From Naumannella cuiyingiana (GTDB taxonomy: Bacteria > Actinomycetota > Actinomycetes > Propionibacteriales > Propionibacteriaceae), in the NCBI RefSeq assembly GCF_013408305.1, contig NZ_JACBZS010000001.1, positions 2,046,001-2,110,000 of the forward strand: 64,000 bases of DNA. Direction: 5' to 3'. Positions 8,406 to 18,500 of this stretch are shown here, piece after piece. The translations under genes and the position numbers were made by a program. The first letter of the stretch is position 1. The number at the start of each line of letters is the position of its first letter. Under the pieces are notes generated by a model. That model was given only the letters and a program-made list of their open reading frames with translations, made no database searches and was not told the DNA's origin.

Positions 8406-10661
8406 GTGAGCGAGGACGAGTTCGACGAGGGCCGTTTCGGCGAGGATCCGCCCGCGTCCTTCGAACAGGCGCCCTTCGAGCAGGCGCCCTTCGAGCAGGA
8501 GGAGGCGCTCTGGGGCGATGCGCCCGCGGCACCCGCTCCGGCGGCCGCCGGTCAGCAGGCGAGCGAACCGCCGCCGGATGCGCCGCTCGCGCTCTACCGG
8601 CGGTATCGCCCGGACACCTTCGCCGAGGTGATCGGTCAGGACCATGTCACCGCACCGCTGCAGCGCGCGCTGGCCAACAACCGGGTCAACCACGCCTACC
8701 TGTTCTCCGGGCCGCGCGGCTGCGGCAAGACCACCTCGGCCCGGATTCTCGCCCGCGCCCTGAACTGCGAGAAGGGCCCCGCGCCGGAGCCGTGCGGGGT
8801 GTGTCGATCGTGCCGGGACCTGGCCCGCGGCGGGCCGGGCTCGATCGATGTGATCGAGATCGACGCGGCGAGCCACGGCGGCGTCGACGACGCCCGCGAC
8901 CTGCGCGAGCGGGCGTTCTTCGCGCCGGTGCAGAGCCGCTACAAGATCTACATCGTCGACGAGGCCCACATGGTCACCACGGCGGGTTTCAATGCCTTGC
9001 TGAAGCTGGTCGAGGAGCCGCCGCCGCACGTCAAGTTCATCTTCGCCACGACCGAGCCGGACAAGGTGATCGGGACGATCCGTTCGCGTACCCATCACTA
9101 TCCGTTCCGGCTGGTGCCGCCCAAGACGCTGAGCGCCTATCTGGCGAGGCTGTGCGAGGCCGAGGGAATCGCCGTCGACAGCACCGTGTTGCCGCTGGTG
9201 GTGCGCGCGGGCGCCGGATCCGTGCGCGACTCGCTCTCGGTTCTTGATCAACTTCTGGGCGGCGCGGAGGATTCCGGAGTCTCGTACGCCCAGGCGACCG
9301 CGCTGCTCGGGTACACGCCGGATTCGCTCCTGGACGAGATCGTCGACGCCTTCGCCGCCGGCGACGGCGGGGCGGTCTTCGCCGGGGTGGACAAGATCAT
9401 CGAGGTCGGCCAGGACCCGCGCCGGTTCGCCGAGGACCTGCTCCGCCGGCTGCGCGACCTGCTGGTGGTGGCGCAGGTGCCCGACGCGGTGGCCAGCGGG
9501 CTGATCGATGTCGCCGGCGACCAGGCCGAGCGGCTGCGGTCCCAGGCCGCCGCCCTCGGGCCGGGAGAGCTGACCCGCGGTGCCGAGGTGATCGCCCGCG
9601 GACTGACCGACATGCGTGGGACGACCGCGCCGCGCCTGCACCTGGAGCTGATGTGCTCGCGGATCCTGCTCCCCGGGGCCGATGTCGACGACCGCGGCCT
9701 GCATGCCCGCCTGGACCGCCTGGAGCGCCGGATCGGGATGGACGCGGGACGCAGGAGCGAGCCGCAGACCGCGGCGCCGTCGGGTGCCGAGAATGCCCGT
9801 CCGGCCGGCGCGCCCGAGCCCGGCTCCGTCGAGACCCCGCCGACCGAGGACGCCGGCCGGGTCAACGAGGCGTCACCGCCCCCGGCCGAGGCCCCGGCGC
9901 CGCGCGCGGCGGAGCCCCCGGCCGAGACCCCGGCACCGCCCGCGGCGAAGACCCCCGAGCCGCCCCCGGCCGAAGAGACACCACCGGCACAGCCGGGCGC
10001 GCTGAACACGGCGGAGGTACGCCGGTTGTGGCCGGACGTGCTCGAAGAGGTCAAGCGCCTGCATCGGTTCACCTGGATCCTGGTCAGCCAGAACGCGCAG
10101 GTGGCGGAGGTGCTGGACGGCACCCTGACCCTGGCGATGCCGAATGCCGGCGCCCGGGAGAGCTTCGGGCGCGGCCGCGGCGAGGACGTGCTCCGGGAGG
10201 CGCTGGTCGCCGCGCTCGGCGTCGACCTGCGGATCACCACCATGGTCGACTCGTCCGCGGCCCCGGCCAAGGGCGGCGCGTCGCGCCCCGCATCGCGGCC
10301 GGCCCCGCCCGAGCGGCCGGCGCCGTCGGCCGACCAGGCCCCGCCCCCGCGGCAACCCTCCGCCCGCGAGTCCAGCGCCCCGCCCGGCGGCGGTTGGCAG
10401 GGCCCGCCGCCCCAGGGCGAGCCCCCGCCGCCCGACGACGACCCCTGGCGAGCCGCCCCGCCGACCAGCGATCGCTCCGCCGCGGCCCGGGAGCGGATCC
10501 GCCCCACCCGCGCGGGCGGCGTAGCGTCGGCCGACCAGCCCGAGGAGGAGCCCGAGCCGGGCGAATCCGATCCGGTCGAGGACGCGGGCGCCTCGCACAG
10601 CGAGCTGTTGTCCAAGCACCTCGGCGCCGAGCTGATCGCGGAGGAGCCCGTCGAGCGCTGA
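8406..10661 (+). CDS. dnaX: DNA polymerase III subunits gamma/tau
   Basis: The 751-residue clamp-loader ATPase has the DnaX core at about residues 60-420: ALYRRYRPDTFAEVIGQ, Walker A GPRGCGKTT (102-110), a zinc module with Cys121, Cys130, Cys133 and Cys136, and Walker B/DEAH at 185-188. A Pro/Ala/Glu-rich linker separates this from a C-terminal domain resembling the tau region (LWPDVLEEVKRLHRFTW near residue 540), followed by more Pro-rich tail. Unusual is the acidic N-terminal extension of some 58 residues with a QAPFEQ repeat before the usual start of the family. The GTG at 8406 is supported by a TAGGGT element 6 nt upstream. The dnaX-ybaB-recR order is a classic replication/repair cluster. 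Confidence 0.95.
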   Translation: MSEDEFDEGRFGEDPPASFEQAPFEQAPFEQEEALWGDAPAAPAPAAAGQQASEPPPDAPLALYRRYRPDTFAEVIGQDHVTAPLQRALANNRVNHAYLFSGPRGCGKTTSARILARALNCEKGPAPEPCGVCRSCRDLARGGPGSIDVIEIDAASHGGVDDARDLRERAFFAPVQSRYKIYIVDEAHMVTTAGFNALLKLVEEPPPHVKFIFATTEPDKVIGTIRSRTHHYPFRLVPPKTLSAYLARLCEAEGIAVDSTVLPLVVRAGAGSVRDSLSVLDQLLGGAEDSGVSYAQATALLGYTPDSLLDEIVDAFAAGDGGAVFAGVDKIIEVGQDPRRFAEDLLRRLRDLLVVAQVPDAVASGLIDVAGDQAERLRSQAAALGPGELTRGAEVIARGLTDMRGTTAPRLHLELMCSRILLPGADVDDRGLHARLDRLERRIGMDAGRRSEPQTAAPSGAENARPAGAPEPGSVETPPTEDAGRVNEASPPPAEAPAPRAAEPPAETPAPPAAKTPEPPPAEETPPAQPGALNTAEVRRLWPDVLEEVKRLHRFTWILVSQNAQVAEVLDGTLTLAMPNAGARESFGRGRGEDVLREALVAALGVDLRITTMVDSSAAPAKGGASRPASRPAPPERPAPSADQAPPPRQPSARESSAPPGGGWQGPPPQGEPPPPDDDPWRAAPPTSDRSAAARERIRPTRAGGVASADQPEEEPEPGESDPVEDAGASHSELLSKHLGAELIAEEPVER

Positions 10662-10768
10662 CCGGCGTACCCGATGCGTTCCCGCGAGAACGCGCCGGGC
10701 GCTGGCTACGCTGGCCCGGTACGCACACCCGGGGACGCCGACAAGGTTCCCGATCCGAGAGGACTGAG

Positions 10769-11146
10769 ATGTTCGGAGAAGGCGCAGACATGCAGGGCCT
10801 GCTGGCCCAGGCCCAGGCGATGCAACAACAGCTCGCGCAGGCGCAGGAGGAGCTGGCGAGCGCCGAGGTCACCGGGTCCGCGGGTGGCGATCTCGTCACC
10901 GTCACCCTGACCGGCACCGGAGAGATGACCGCGATCGACATCAAGCCCGAGGCCGCCGATCCCGAGGACACCGAGTCGCTCGGCGACCTGATCATCGCCG
11001 CCTATCGCGACGCGCAGGCCAAGACCCAGCAGCTTGCCGAGGAGAAGCTCGGCCCGGTGGCCGGCGGTCTCGGCGGGGGCCCCGCCGGCGGCGGACCAGC
11101 CGGCGGCGGGCCGTTCGGTGGCGGCCTGCCCGGCCTGCCCGGCTGA
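10769..11146 (+). CDS. ybaB: YbaB/EbfC family nucleoid-associated protein
   Basis: The 125-residue protein carries the YbaB fold: a Gln-rich helix LLAQAQAMQQQLAQAQEEL (about 11-29), beta strands GDLVTVTLTGTGEMTAIDI, and a C-terminal helix with DLIIAAYRDAQAKTQQ. The tail is Gly/Pro-rich (GGGPAGGGP repeats), as in many actinobacterial members. YbaB dimers bind DNA and sit next to recR in most bacteria. AGAGGA lies 6 nt before the ATG at 10769. It lies between dnaX (107 bp upstream) and recR (85 bp downstream) on the same strand. Confidence 0.93.
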   Translation: MFGEGADMQGLLAQAQAMQQQLAQAQEELASAEVTGSAGGDLVTVTLTGTGEMTAIDIKPEAADPEDTESLGDLIIAAYRDAQAKTQQLAEEKLGPVAGGLGGGPAGGGPAGGGPFGGGLPGLPG

Positions 11147-11231
11147 GCCCGCCAGTCCGGGTCGCGCGCGGCGTACCGGCAGTGTTGGTCGCCGCGGCTA
11201 GGCTGAGCCGGCGGCGAAGGGAGGCACTGCG

Positions 11232-11831
11232 TTGTACGAGGGACCCGTTCAGGACCTGATCGACGAGCTCGGGCGGCTGCCCGGCGTCGGGCCGAAGAGC
11301 GCCCAGCGGATCGCCTTCCATATCCTCGCCGCCGACCCCGACGACATCGCCCGGCTGGCCGACACCCTGAACAAGGTGCGCAGCAGCGTCCGCTACTGCG
11401 AGGTCTGCTTCAACGTCGCCGAGGGCGAGCGTTGCCGGGTCTGCCGTGATCCGAAGCGCGACCGCACGGTGATCTGCGTGGTCGAGGAGTCCAAGGACGT
11501 CGTCGCGATCGAGCGGACCCGGGAGTTCCGCGGCACCTACCACGTGCTCGGCGGCGCGATCTCGCCGATCGACGGCATCGGCCCCGGCGACCTGCACGTC
11601 CGCGAGCTCTGCCAGCGCCTCGCCGACGGCACCGTCACCGAGGTCATCCTCGCCACCGACCCGAATCTCGAGGGCGAGGCCACCGCCAGCTATCTCAGCC
11701 GGCTGCTGCTGCCGATGGGCGTGCAGGTCGCCCGACTGGCCAGCGGGCTTCCCGTGGGCGGCGATCTGGAGTACGCCGACGAGGTCACCCTCGGGCGGGC
11801 CTTCGAGGGCCGCCGCTACGTCGAGGTCTGA
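11232..11831 (+). CDS. recR: Recombination mediator protein RecR
   Basis: The 199-residue protein has the standard RecR length and order: helix-hairpin-helix [17 protein letters not shown] (16-32), a C4 zinc finger with Cys56, Cys59, Cys68 and Cys71, then a Toprim domain starting at TVICVVEES and containing [13 protein letters not shown]. With RecF/RecO it loads RecA at gaps. The start is a TTG at 11232, preceded by AAGGGAGG at about 8 nt. It follows ybaB on the same strand and probably shares its transcript or uses a TAGGCT -10 near 11201. Confidence 0.96.
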   Translation: MYEGPVQDLIDELGRLPGVGPKSAQRIAFHILAADPDDIARLADTLNKVRSSVRYCEVCFNVAEGERCRVCRDPKRDRTVICVVEESKDVVAIERTREFRGTYHVLGGAISPIDGIGPGDLHVRELCQRLADGTVTEVILATDPNLEGEATASYLSRLLLPMGVQVARLASGLPVGGDLEYADEVTLGRAFEGRRYVEV

Positions 11832-11895
11832 TCGGTAGCCGCCCGCCGGTCGGGAAATTCCCACTAGAGTCACCCGGGACGCCCTGGGAGGACTG

Positions 11896-12876
11896 ATGGC
11901 ACGACGTGGTGAGACCTCGACCCTGAAGACGATCGGCCGCTGGTCGGCCACGCTGACCCCGGTGATCGTGCTGATCGCCGCCGGCATCGGCCTGGCCTCG
12001 CCGGCCACCTTCTCCGGCTGGTCGCCGGCCATCCCGTGGCTGCTCGCGCTGATCATGCTCGGCATGGGCATGACCTTGCGCGGCTCCGATTTCGCCATCG
12101 TCGCCAAGCGCCCCTGGGCGCTCGCCGTCGGGGTGGTCGCCCAGTATGTGATCATGCCCGGCGTCGCCTGGTTGATCACGGTGGTGCTGCGGCTCGATCC
12201 GATGCTGGCGATCGGCGTCATCCTGGTCGGCTGCTGCCCGGGCGGAACGGCGTCCAACGTGATCACCTACCTCGCCAAGGGCGATGTCGCGCTGTCGGTC
12301 GCGATGACCACGTTCTCCACGCTGCTCGCCCCGATCCTGACCCCGCTGCTGGTGCTGCTGCTCGGCGGCAGCTATCTCCCGGTCAATGCGCCCGCGCTGC
12401 TGATCTCGATCGTCCAGGTCGTGCTCGTGCCGGTGCTGCTCGGCCTGGTGCTGCGCCGGCTGCTACCGGGGGTGGTCGACGCGATCGCCCCGATCCTGCC
12501 GCTGATCTCGGTGCTCGGCATCGCGACCGCGGTGCTGATCATCGTCGCCGGCTCGGCGTCGCGGATCCTCACCGTGGCCGGCGTGGTGCTGATCGCGGTG
12601 ATCGTGCACAACCTGCTCGGCTACCTGCTGGGCTACGGCGCGGCCAAGATCACCGGCCTGGATGTGGCGGCCCGGCGTACCGTCGCGATCGAGGTGGGCC
12701 TGCAGAACTCCGGCCTCGCCGTCACCCTGGCCGCGCAGCACTTCAACCCGATCGCGGCCCTGCCCGGCGCGATCTTCTCCGTCTGGCACAACCTGTCCGG
12801 CTCGGCGCTCGCCGCCTACTGGTCGCGGCGGCCGACCGGGGATCCGGAGCCGGCGAAGTCCGCGGCGGGCACGTAG
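11896..12876 (+). CDS. Bile acid:sodium symporter family transporter (BASS)
   Basis: The 326-residue integral membrane protein has nine to ten hydrophobic helices and the BASS signatures GCCPGGTASNVITYLAKGD (about 114-132) and TVAIEVGLQNSGLAVTLA (about 262-279), which carry the Na+-binding Glu and Gln/Asn residues. Family members take up organic anions such as bile acids, pantoate or keto acids with sodium; the substrate here cannot be read. GGGAGG precedes the ATG. Its 3' end overlaps the convergent XRE regulator gene by 61 bp, so the two messages are antisense to each other there. Confidence 0.9.
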   Translation: MARRGETSTLKTIGRWSATLTPVIVLIAAGIGLASPATFSGWSPAIPWLLALIMLGMGMTLRGSDFAIVAKRPWALAVGVVAQYVIMPGVAWLITVVLRLDPMLAIGVILVGCCPGGTASNVITYLAKGDVALSVAMTTFSTLLAPILTPLLVLLLGGSYLPVNAPALLISIVQVVLVPVLLGLVLRRLLPGVVDAIAPILPLISVLGIATAVLIIVAGSASRILTVAGVVLIAVIVHNLLGYLLGYGAAKITGLDVAARRTVAIEVGLQNSGLAVTLAAQHFNPIAALPGAIFSVWHNLSGSALAAYWSRRPTGDPEPAKSAAGT

Positions 12877-13715
12877 ACCCGCGGCTCCTCGGCGTACCAC
12901 TCGTCGAAGCGGGCCAGCGCCGTCGCGCTCGGCCCGTCGGCCGGCGTCATCGGGGTGAACCGGACGCCGGGCGCGCCGTCGAGCCACATCCCACCGAACT
13001 TCAGCCGCAGCACGCCCGCCCGCGGGTGATCGATGGTCTTGGTGTGCGGTCCGTTGCGCATCACATCGCGCAACGACCACAGCTCGCGGAACTCGGCGGA
13101 CTCCCGGCCGAGCCGGCCGATCAGTTCCTGCCAGAGCGGGTCCTCCAGGTGCTTGGCCTGGCTGGAGCGCAGTCGGCTCGCGACGCGGCGGCGTACCTGG
13201 TGAATCTCTGCACCGTAGGCGGCCGCCCATTCGGGATCCAGGAAACAGTGCACGAGGCAGTTCGACTCGCCCGACGCGGCGAAGTCGCCGATCAGGAACC
13301 GGTAGCTGCGGTTGTAGGCGAGCACGTCGAAGCGCGCGGTCTGGAAGCACGCGGGAAACGGCAGCAACTGGTCCAGCAGCGCGAGATGCTCGGCGGTGAT
13401 GGTCTCGGACAACTGCGAGGCCGGCGGGGCCGGAATCCCGGCCAGGGTGAACAGATGCCGGGTCTCGTCCGGATTCAGCAGCAGCGACTGCGCGATCGCG
13501 CCGAGCACCTGAGCCGAGGGATTGATGTCGCGCCCCTGCTCCAGCCACGTGTACCAGGTCACGCCCACCCCGGCGAGCTGCGCGACCTCCTCCCGGCGCA
13601 GCCCCGGCGTGCGCCGCCGCCCACCCGCCGGTAGCTTCACATCGGTCGGCTGCAGCCGTTCGCGGCGGCTGCGCAGGAACGATCCGAGCTCGTGATGGCG
13701 CGTCAGCGTGGGCAT
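12816..13715 (-). CDS. XRE-type regulator with MmyB-like ligand-binding domain
   Basis: The 299-residue protein has an N-terminal helix-turn-helix (about 8-75) with the MmyB-family hallmarks GGRRRTPGLRREEVAQLAGV and TWYTWLEQGRDINPS. The remaining 200 residues form the PAS-like MmyB ligand-binding domain (FDVLAYNRSYRFLIGDF, and WSLRDVMRNGPHTKTIDHP near the end). Such regulators usually repress or activate an adjacent divergent transporter or dehydrogenase gene. Here the divergent neighbour is an MFS exporter, 89-101 bp away, with inverted repeats between. GGAAGG/CAGGATG precedes the ATG at 13715. The effector is unknown; a lipid or hydrophobic ligand would fit the family. Confidence 0.9.
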   Translation of the reverse strand: MPTLTRHHELGSFLRSRRERLQPTDVKLPAGGRRRTPGLRREEVAQLAGVGVTWYTWLEQGRDINPSAQVLGAIAQSLLLNPDETRHLFTLAGIPAPPASQLSETITAEHLALLDQLLPFPACFQTARFDVLAYNRSYRFLIGDFAASGESNCLVHCFLDPEWAAAYGAEIHQVRRRVASRLRSSQAKHLEDPLWQELIGRLGRESAEFRELWSLRDVMRNGPHTKTIDHPRAGVLRLKFGGMWLDGAPGVRFTPMTPADGPSATALARFDEWYAEEPRVYVPAADFAGSGSPVGRRDQ

Positions 13716-13748
13716 GGGCCCATCCTGCCTTCCGGCGCGGGGTCGAGT

Positions 13749-13795
13749 CTGGTGGTCTCAATACCAGGATGAACGCCGTCTGGTAACTGGATACC
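13749..13795. promoter_or_regulatory. Putative operator region between XRE regulator and MFS gene
   Basis: Two related inverted repeats lie in the divergent intergenic region: CTGGT-N9-ACCAG (13749-13767) and GGTA-N6-TACC (13782-13795, preceded by CT to give CTGGTA again). Repeated half-sites next to a divergent regulator suggest its binding sites. Confidence 0.4.
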
Positions 13796-13816
13796 GCCGG
13801 GAGGATGCTCGAATAC

Positions 13817-15265
13817 ATGACCGAACAGGGTGTGACGGAGCGGGTGGACAATCGGCGGGTGAGGATCAGTAGCGGCGACGGGCTGCGCCCGTGGGGGATC
13901 GCGGCGATCCTGATCGGCATCTTCTCCTCGACCTATGTGTTCAGCTCGATGAACGTCGCCCTCCCCCAACTGGCCGCGGAGCTGGGCGCCGATCCCGGTC
14001 AACTGAAACTGATCATGGGCGGGTACGCCACGGCGCTCGCGGTCTTCGTGATCCCGGCGGGGCGACTCGGCGACCGCTACGGGCGGCGCCGGCTGGTGAT
14101 CATCGGGTACGCCGCGACACTGCTGGTGGCGATCCTGGCGGGCCTCGCCCCCGGGCCGTGGACGTTGATCGGGCTGCGCATCCTGCTCGGCGCGACGGTC
14201 GCCCTGTACCTGCCGCAACTGCTCAGCATCATCCAGGTGTCGACCAACGGCGTCGCGCGGGTGCGGCTGGTGTCGGCCTATGCCGGCGCCGGCGGCCTCG
14301 GTACCGCCGCCGGCCAGGTGCTCGGCGGGGCCTTGCTGCAGGCGAACCTGTTCGGCACGAGCTGGCGCCCACTGCTCTGGGTCCTCGGGCTGCTCGGGGC
14401 GATCGCGCTGTTCGGCGCGATCACGCTGCCGAGCTCGCGCTCGCCGCAGGCGGCCGCCAATGATCACCCCGGCACGATCGCCCTGGGTCTGCTGATCGCC
14501 TGCTTCCTGGTCCCGGTGAGCCTCGGCCCGACCGCCGGCTGGCCGATCTGGATGATCATTGCGCTGATCGCCGTGCTTCCCCTCGGAGCGATGTTCTGGC
14601 GCCTGGAACGCCGGCTCGAGCGACGAGGCGGCGTACCGCTGGTGCCGCCGAGCGTGCTCGCCGAACCCGCCGTCGCCCGCGGACTGGTCATCGCATTGCT
14701 GTTCTTCGGGGCGTTCTCGGCGTTCATGTACGAGTACGCGCTGATCAGCCAGGGGCAGTGGCATGCCAGCCCGATGCGGTCCGGCCTCTCGCTGGTGCCG
14801 TTCGCGCTGGCCTTCGTGGTGGGCTCGCTGGTCGTCGGGCGGGTCCGGATCTGGCTCGGCAGCAACCCGAACGTGATGATCGTCGGCACCATCGCCCAGA
14901 TCGTCGCGCTGCTGGCCCTGATCGTTCTGATCGGTGGCTCCGCGGCCGAGCCGAGCCCGTGGCTGCTGCAGCCGCTCCTGGTGCTGCTCGGCCTGGCGCA
15001 GGCCTGGCAGTACGGCCCGCTGGTGGCGACGGTGATGGATGGCGTACCGCTGGCGGTGGCGGGCCTGACCGGCGGGCTCTTCGCGACCGCGCAGCAGGCT
15101 GCCCTGGGCCTCGGGGTGGCGGTCTACGGTGCCCTCCTGACCGGATTGCAGACCGCCGGTCTCACCCCGGCGCAGGCGATGGCCGGCTGTCTGGCCGTCA
15201 ACGTGGTGAGCGCGCTGGTGGTGCTCGGGATCGTTCGCTCCCTGCGTCGGGTCGCGCCGGCCTGA
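13817..15265 (+). CDS. MFS drug exporter-type transporter (14-TM DHA2-like)
   Basis: The product has 482 residues from ATG 13817; an ATG at 13805 overlaps the GGGAGG ribosome site and is less likely. About 13-14 hydrophobic helices are visible. The motif GRLGDRYGRRRL between helices 2 and 3 is MFS motif A, and AYAGAGGLGTAAGQVLGGALLQ resembles motif C of drug:H+ antiporters. Proton-driven export of a drug or metabolite is likely, with the divergent XRE/MmyB regulator as controller. The substrate cannot be inferred. Confidence 0.9.
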   Translation: MTEQGVTERVDNRRVRISSGDGLRPWGIAAILIGIFSSTYVFSSMNVALPQLAAELGADPGQLKLIMGGYATALAVFVIPAGRLGDRYGRRRLVIIGYAATLLVAILAGLAPGPWTLIGLRILLGATVALYLPQLLSIIQVSTNGVARVRLVSAYAGAGGLGTAAGQVLGGALLQANLFGTSWRPLLWVLGLLGAIALFGAITLPSSRSPQAAANDHPGTIALGLLIACFLVPVSLGPTAGWPIWMIIALIAVLPLGAMFWRLERRLERRGGVPLVPPSVLAEPAVARGLVIALLFFGAFSAFMYEYALISQGQWHASPMRSGLSLVPFALAFVVGSLVVGRVRIWLGSNPNVMIVGTIAQIVALLALIVLIGGSAAEPSPWLLQPLLVLLGLAQAWQYGPLVATVMDGVPLAVAGLTGGLFATAQQAALGLGVAVYGALLTGLQTAGLTPAQAMAGCLAVNVVSALVVLGIVRSLRRVAPA

Positions 15266-15305
15266 GCCCGGCGCCTGCCGGCGCGCCCGGGCTTGCGTGA
15301 TCGTC

Positions 15306-15311
15306 TAGACT
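15306..15311 (+). promoter_or_regulatory. -10 element of the ileS T-box transcript
   Basis: TAGACT lies about 7 nt before the predicted 5' end of the T-box leader. The same hexamer serves the SRP RNA gene. Confidence 0.5.
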
Positions 15312-15317
15312 CGCCTG

Positions 15318-15510
15318 CGTCGCACGGCGCGGATGGGGCCATCACCCCGGAGCTGCCGGAAGAACCGCCGCCCCGATCCGGGGGCGAGCCAACTAGACCC
15401 GGCCGCGGCACGAAGCAAGAGGGCGGCGTACGCCGTCAAGAAGGGTGGTACCGCGGCCCGGACACACGTCCCGGCGTCGTCCCTTCACCAGGTTGACGAC
15501 CGAGGACCAC
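15318..15510 (+). ncRNA. T-box riboswitch (Ile, ultrashort stem I)
   Basis: The T-box sequence AAGGGTGGTACCGCGG lies at 15441-15456. The 5' part has a very short hairpin, GGGG-CCATCA-CCCC (15335-15348), whose loop displays ATC (15341-15343), an isoleucine specifier. This is the ultrashort stem I architecture known from actinobacterial ileS leaders, which act on translation by sequestering the ribosome site. The GAGGACC ribosome site of ileS lies near 15502-15508, within reach of pairing. Uncharged tRNA-Ile should switch the gene on. Confidence 0.9.
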
Positions 15511-15513
15511 CCG

Positions 15514-18500
15514 ATGACCGCCGCCGCGCAGCCCTCCCGTAGCTATGCCGCCGTGCCCGCCCAGATCGACCTCCCGGCGATGGAGCACGAGATCTTGGAG
15601 CTGTGGGATTCCCAGGACACGTTCGCGAAGTCGCTGGAGCGTACCCGCGACGGCGAGCACTGGACGTTCTACGAGGGGCCGCCGACGGCGAACGGGATGC
15701 CGGGTACGCACCACATCGAGGCGCGGGTCTTCAAGGACGTGTTCCCGCGATTCCGGACCATGCAGGGATTCCGGGTCGATCGCAAGGCCGGCTGGGACTG
15801 CCACGGGCTGCCCGTCGAGCTGGCCGTGGAGCGCGAGCTCGGCCTGAACGGCAAGCCCGACATCGAGGCCTTCGGGGTCGAGGCGTTCAACGAGCGCTGC
15901 CGGGCATCGGTCCAGCGCCACGTCGACGCCTTCGCCGAGCTCACCGAGCGGATGGGCTACTGGGTCAACATGGACGACGCGTACTGGACGATGGACCCGT
16001 CCTATGTGCAGTCGGTGTGGTGGGCGCTGAAGCAGATCTTCGAGGCCGGGCTGCTCACCGAGGACTTCCGGGTGACGCCCTACTGTCCGCGCTGCGGTAC
16101 CGGGCTCAGTGATCATGAGCTGGCGCAGGGCTACGAGACGATCATCGACCCGTCGGTCTATGTCCGGCTGCCGCTGACCTCCGGCCCGTATGCCGGGGAG
16201 GCCGACCTGCTGATCTGGACCACCACCCCGTGGACGCTGCCGTCGAATGCGCTGGTCGCGGTCAAGGACGACGTCACCTACACCGTCGCGAGCAAGGACG
16301 GTGAGAAGCCGGTCGTGGTCGCGGAATCCCTGCTGGGGCAGGCGTTGGGGGAGGGGTGGAGTGCCGGACCGACGTTCACGGGGGCGGAGATGGTCGGTTG
16401 GGACTACCAGCGCCCGTTCGACATCGTCGAGTGGACCGGCAAGGGTCACTTCGTCGTCACCGAGGACTACGTCACCACCGACGACGGCACCGGACTGGTG
16501 CACCAGGCCACCGTCTTCGGCGCCGACGACATGGAGTCGGTACGCCGCAACGGCGTCGAGTTGATCAACCCGATCGACGAGCGCGGCCGCTTCCTGGACG
16601 GTATCCCGCTGGTCGGCGGGACCTACTTCCGGCAGGCCAACCAGCCGTTGATGGACGACCTCGGCTCGCGTGGGTTGCTGTTCCGGCATCTGGAGTACGA
16701 GCACTCCTACCCGCACTGCTGGCGCTGCCACAGCGCGCTGATGTACTACGCGCTGCCGTCGTGGTACATCCGGACGACCAAGATCAAGGATGAGTTGCTC
16801 CGGGAGAACGAGGCGACCAACTGGCACCCGGAGAACGTCAAGTGGGGCCGCTACGGCGACTGGCTGCGCGGCAATGTCGACTGGGCCCTGTCGCGGCGGC
16901 GTTACTGGGGTACGCCGCTGCCGATCTGGCGCAATGACGCCGATCCGACGAAGATCATCGCCGTCGGGTCGCTGGCCGAGTTGGGCGAGCTGGCCGGTCG
17001 TGATCTTGACGAGCTGGATCCGCACCGGCCGTTCGTGGACGACATCACCTTCACCCGGCCGGGCGAGGAGGGCACCTATCGCCGCGTACCGGAAGTGATC
17101 GATGCCTGGTTCGACTCCGGCTCGATGCCCTTTGCCCAGTGGGGATTCCCGCATGCGGAGGGTTCGGAGCAGGAGTTCGACGGCCACTACCCGGCCGACT
17201 TCATCTCCGAGGCGATCGACCAGACCCGCGGCTGGTTCTACACGCTGATGGCGGTCGGCACGCTGGTCTTCGACCGCAACAGCTACCGCAACGTGGTGTG
17301 CCTGGGCCACATCCTGGCCGAGGACGGGCGGAAGATGTCGAAGCATCTCGGCAACATCCTGGAGCCGATCCCGCTGATGGACCGGCACGGTGCAGACGCG
17401 GTGCGCTGGTTCATGGCGGCCGCCGGGTCGCCGTGGTTGGCGCGGCGGGTGGGCGACAAGACGATCACCGAGACCGTCCGCAAGGTGTTGCTGACCTACT
17501 GGAACACCGTCGCCTTCCAGGCCCTGTACGCCCGAGCTGCGGGCTGGTCTCCGGCGGAGGTGGGTTCCGGCGACAGTGATCACGTGCTCGACCGCTGGCT
17601 GCGTTCGGCGACCAACGTGTTGGTGCGCGAGGTGACCGCGGCGTACGAGAGCTTCGACACCCAGCGGATCGGGCAGTTGCTGACGCAGTTCGTCGACGAG
17701 CTGTCGAACTGGTACGTGCGGCGCTCCCGGCGTCGGTTCTGGGAGGGCAATCCCGCCGCGCTGCAGACGCTGCACGACACGCTGCACGTGCTGACCCGGT
17801 TGATGGCGCCGCTGGTGCCGTTCATCACCGAGCGGGTGTGGCAGGACCTCTTCCGGGCCTCGGATCCGGACGGCCCGGAGTCGGTGCATCTGGCCGACTG
17901 GCCGCTGCTCGATGCCGGGCTGGTCGACGACGATCTCGACTCGGCGATGGATCTCACCCGGCGGCTGGTCGAGCTGGGCCGGGCCGCGCGCGCGGATGCG
18001 CAGGTCAAGATCAGGCAGCCGCTGCGCCGCGCGCTGGTGCCCAGCCGGGCGTACGCCACCCTGACCGACGAGCTGCGCGCCGAGATTGCCGCGGAACTCA
18101 ATCTCGGCACCGTCGAGCCGTTCTCGGGCGCCGGCGATCTTGTCGATCACGAGGCCAAGGGCAATTTCCGGGCGCTGGGCAAGCGGTTCGGCAAGCAGAC
18201 CCCGCAGGTCGCCGCGGCGATCGCGGCCGCCGACGCGGCGGCGCTGGCCGATGCGCTGGCGGCCGGCGGCAAGGCGGTGATCGACTTCGGTGGGGAGAGC
18301 GTCGAGGTCGGGCCGGACGAGGTGATCATCGCCGAGCGGCCGCGCGAGGGCTGGTCGGTGGTCAACGAGCAGGGCGAGACGATCGCGCTCGACCTAGCGC
18401 TGACCCCGGAGCTGATCCGGGCGGGCCGGGCGCGCGATGTGGTCCGGTTCGTCCAGGAGTCGCGCAAGAACGCCGGCCTGGATGTCTCCGACCGGATCGC

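Noticed and set aside
15436-18150. 904-residue minus-strand open frame
   Set aside because: Antisense shadow of ileS, produced by high-GC codon structure.
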